From the NCBI GenBank assembly GCA_024403615.1, contig JAKSRM010000007.1, forward strand, positions 1-64,000: 64,000 nt of DNA, given 5' to 3'. Below are positions 62,642 to 64,000 of this stretch, in pieces; within the stretch, counting starts at the first letter, position 1; each line of letters begins with the position of its first letter. The notes beneath the pieces are model-generated. The model had not been told where the DNA came from. It did no database searches and saw only the letters and a program-made list of their open reading frames with translations. Made by a program: the position numbers and the translations under genes. This DNA is from Lachnospiraceae bacterium. Its GTDB lineage: Bacteria > Bacillota > Clostridia > Lachnospirales > Lachnospiraceae.

Positions 62642-63787
62642 ATGAAAAAATTAAAAGCATGTGTAGTTGGCGTTGGCTTTATCGGCGTTGCTCATATTGA
62701 AGCATTAAGACGTCTGGGAAACGTTGACGTTGTTGCAATCGCAGATCCTGCGGATGCACAGAAAAAAGCAGACGAACTCTGCGTACCAAAAGCATATTCA
62801 GATTACAAAGAAATGCTGGACATCGAAAAGCCTGACACCGTACATATCTGCGTTCCAAATAATCTTCACTATGAAATCGCAATGTACGCTATGGAAAGAG
62901 GCATTTGCCCAATCTGTGAAAAACCTTTCACTACAACCGTAGAAGAAGCTAGAGAACTGGTTGCTTTCGCAAAAGAGAAAAACATTGTAAACGCAATCAA
63001 CTTCAACTGCCGTTATTATCCACAAGTAAAACAGATGAAGCACATGATCCAGAACGGCGAATTAGGCGATTTGTTCACCATCCATGGCGGCTACATTCAG
63101 GACTGGCTGTTATTAGACACCGACTACAGCTGGAGATTAGAGTCTGCACAGTCTGGTTCTTCCAGAGCATTCTCCGATATCGGTTCTCACTGGATTGACC
63201 TGGTAGAATCTGTTACCGGTCAGAGAGTTGTAGAAGTTTTAGCAGACTTTGAAATCTTCCACAAAACTCGTAAAAAACCTTTAAAACCTATTGAAACTTA
63301 CTCCGGTATGTCTCTTCGTCCAGAAGATTATGCAGAAGTTCCAATTGATACAGAGGACTACTGCACCGTTCTGTTCCACTTTGATGGCGGCGCTCATGGT
63401 TGCTGCAACATTTCTCAGGTTTACGCTGGACGTAAAAACCAGATGATCGTTTCCATCGGCGGCAGCAAAGCTGCAGTTCATTGGGACAGCGAAGACAGCA
63501 ACGAACTGTGGATTGGCCACAGAGAGTCTTTCAATGAGAAAGCTACAAAAGATCCTTCTACCTTAAATCCAGAAACCGGTGCTTTCATCAGCTACCCAGG
63601 CGGACATGTAGAAGGCTTCCCAGATACATTCAAACAGCACTTCAAATGCATTTACAAGGCTGTTGCAGAAGGCGACACCGCAAGCCGTGAGTTTGCAACT
63701 TTCGAAGATGGTCTCCGCGACATGTTAATTTGCGAAGCTGTTGTTAAGAGTTCCAAAGATAAATGCTGGACAAAGATTGGGGAATAA
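62642..63787 (+). CDS. Gfo/Idh/MocA-family oxidoreductase C
   Basis: 381 aa. NAD(P) fold VVGVGFIGVAH, catalytic Lys in CEKPFTTT and His in DIGSHWIDLVE. C-terminal region includes SYPGGHVEGFPDTFKQ, often seen in oxidoreductases acting on glycosides or inositols. SD GAGGTGA precedes the ATG and a TATACT box lies at 62597-62602. Codon choice is biased as in the 9.5-kb flavoprotein gene, suggesting high expression. It is divergent from deoC and leads a new plus-strand operon. Confidence 0.88.
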   Translation: MKKLKACVVGVGFIGVAHIEALRRLGNVDVVAIADPADAQKKADELCVPKAYSDYKEMLDIEKPDTVHICVPNNLHYEIAMYAMERGICPICEKPFTTTVEEARELVAFAKEKNIVNAINFNCRYYPQVKQMKHMIQNGELGDLFTIHGGYIQDWLLLDTDYSWRLESAQSGSSRAFSDIGSHWIDLVESVTGQRVVEVLADFEIFHKTRKKPLKPIETYSGMSLRPEDYAEVPIDTEDYCTVLFHFDGGAHGCCNISQVYAGRKNQMIVSIGGSKAAVHWDSEDSNELWIGHRESFNEKATKDPSTLNPETGAFISYPGGHVEGFPDTFKQHFKCIYKAVAEGDTASREFATFEDGLRDMLICEAVVKSSKDKCWTKIGE

Positions 63788-63805
63788 AACCAGAGAGGAG
63801 AGACT

Positions 63806-64000
63806 ATGTTTAAAATAGGCACTCTCGCCGATTGGTTCGGCGTTGGAATCATCGACGGAATCAAAGAATCGGAAAAATGCGGTGCAACCGGCGTTCAGTT
63901 GTATGCTGCAGATTCCTTTGATCCAAGAACTGCTTCTCCTGCTTTTATCGCAGAGGTTAAGCAGACCGCTCTCGACTGCGGACAGAAAGTAACGGCTCTC
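63806..64000 (+). CDS. Sugar-phosphate isomerase/epimerase-like TIM-barrel protein (3' truncated by window)
   Basis: ATG 63806 has GAGAGGAGAGAC just upstream; the frame is open for 65 codons to the window end. The N-terminus MFKIGTLADWFGVGIIDGIK followed by CGATGVQLYA matches xylose-isomerase-like TIM-barrel proteins. It begins 18 bases after oxidoreductase C, so the two are probably co-transcribed and act on the same substrate. The fold assignment rests on the N-terminal third or less. Confidence 0.75.
   Translation, partial: MFKIGTLADWFGVGIIDGIKESEKCGATGVQLYAADSFDPRTASPAFIAEVKQTALDCGQKVTAL

Noticed and set aside
1..64000. CRISPR arrays, rRNA or tRNA genes, intact insertion sequences, prophage
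   Set aside because: No regularly spaced repeat-spacer array, no T-arm-like sequences with cloverleaf context, and no transposase or phage proteins were found on reading both strands.

Overview
The window looks like a chromosomal segment of a low-to-moderate GC, Gram-positive anaerobe of the Clostridia, probably Lachnospiraceae or a related gut lineage. The evidence is spoVG, a DnaD/DnaI-type primosome, lipobox-bearing substrate-binding proteins, sigma-A-like promoters, rho-independent terminators, Gld-type ABC genes with DUF4340, and a long type-2-like isoleucyl-tRNA synthetase. I see no rRNA, tRNA, CRISPR array, phage or intact insertion sequence. About 55 genes are called. Most of the left half and nearly all of the right half is on the minus strand, with a plus-strand block at 32.3-37.7 kb.

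Layout. (1) 0-11 kb: an NmrA-like oxidoreductase, then a minus-strand dipeptide/oligopeptide ABC operon (binding protein, two permeases, fused ATPase) continuing into an alkyltransferase, a variant peptide deformylase, a lipase-like lipoprotein and an acyltransferase. A strongly expressed FAD oxidoreductase is divergent from it. (2) 11-22 kb: cyclophilin, solitary LytTR regulator, ileS, nicotinate phosphoribosyltransferase, murI, ispE-gntR with a double operator, and a Na/Pi cotransporter. (3) 22-32 kb: a seven-gene minus-strand operon pth-mfd-mnmA-nth-metallophosphoesterase-membrane protein-ABC-F. (4) 32-38 kb: spoVG, murC, dnaD-like, dnaI-like and prs on the plus strand, with two arrays of tandem DnaA boxes between murC and the primosome genes and a structured intergenic region after prs. 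(5) 38-47 kb: an amino-acid ABC transporter, a second flavoprotein, exonuclease III, a MATE pump, an AlkD-like glycosylase, HflX and NagA. (6) 47-64 kb: a sugar ABC transporter (binding protein, ATPase, two permeases), three Gfo/Idh/MocA dehydrogenases, two TIM-barrel isomerase/epimerase-like proteins (one cut by the window end), a ROK kinase, a DeoC aldolase and an embedded Gld-type ABC exporter with a DUF4340 protein.

How the parts work together. The right end reads as uptake and catabolism of one or more sugars or sugar derivatives by an oxidation-based route; its substrate cannot be read from sequence. The 22-38 kb region is genome maintenance, cell-wall and primosome functions. The best hunting results are the tandem DnaA-box arrays in front of the helicase-loader operon, the twin GntR-type operators at ispE-gntR, a 197-bp element with nested inverted repeats, three regulator-like repeats between deoC and a dehydrogenase gene, and murC and murI starts that lack a Shine-Dalgarno sequence and lie almost on top of promoter-like sequences.
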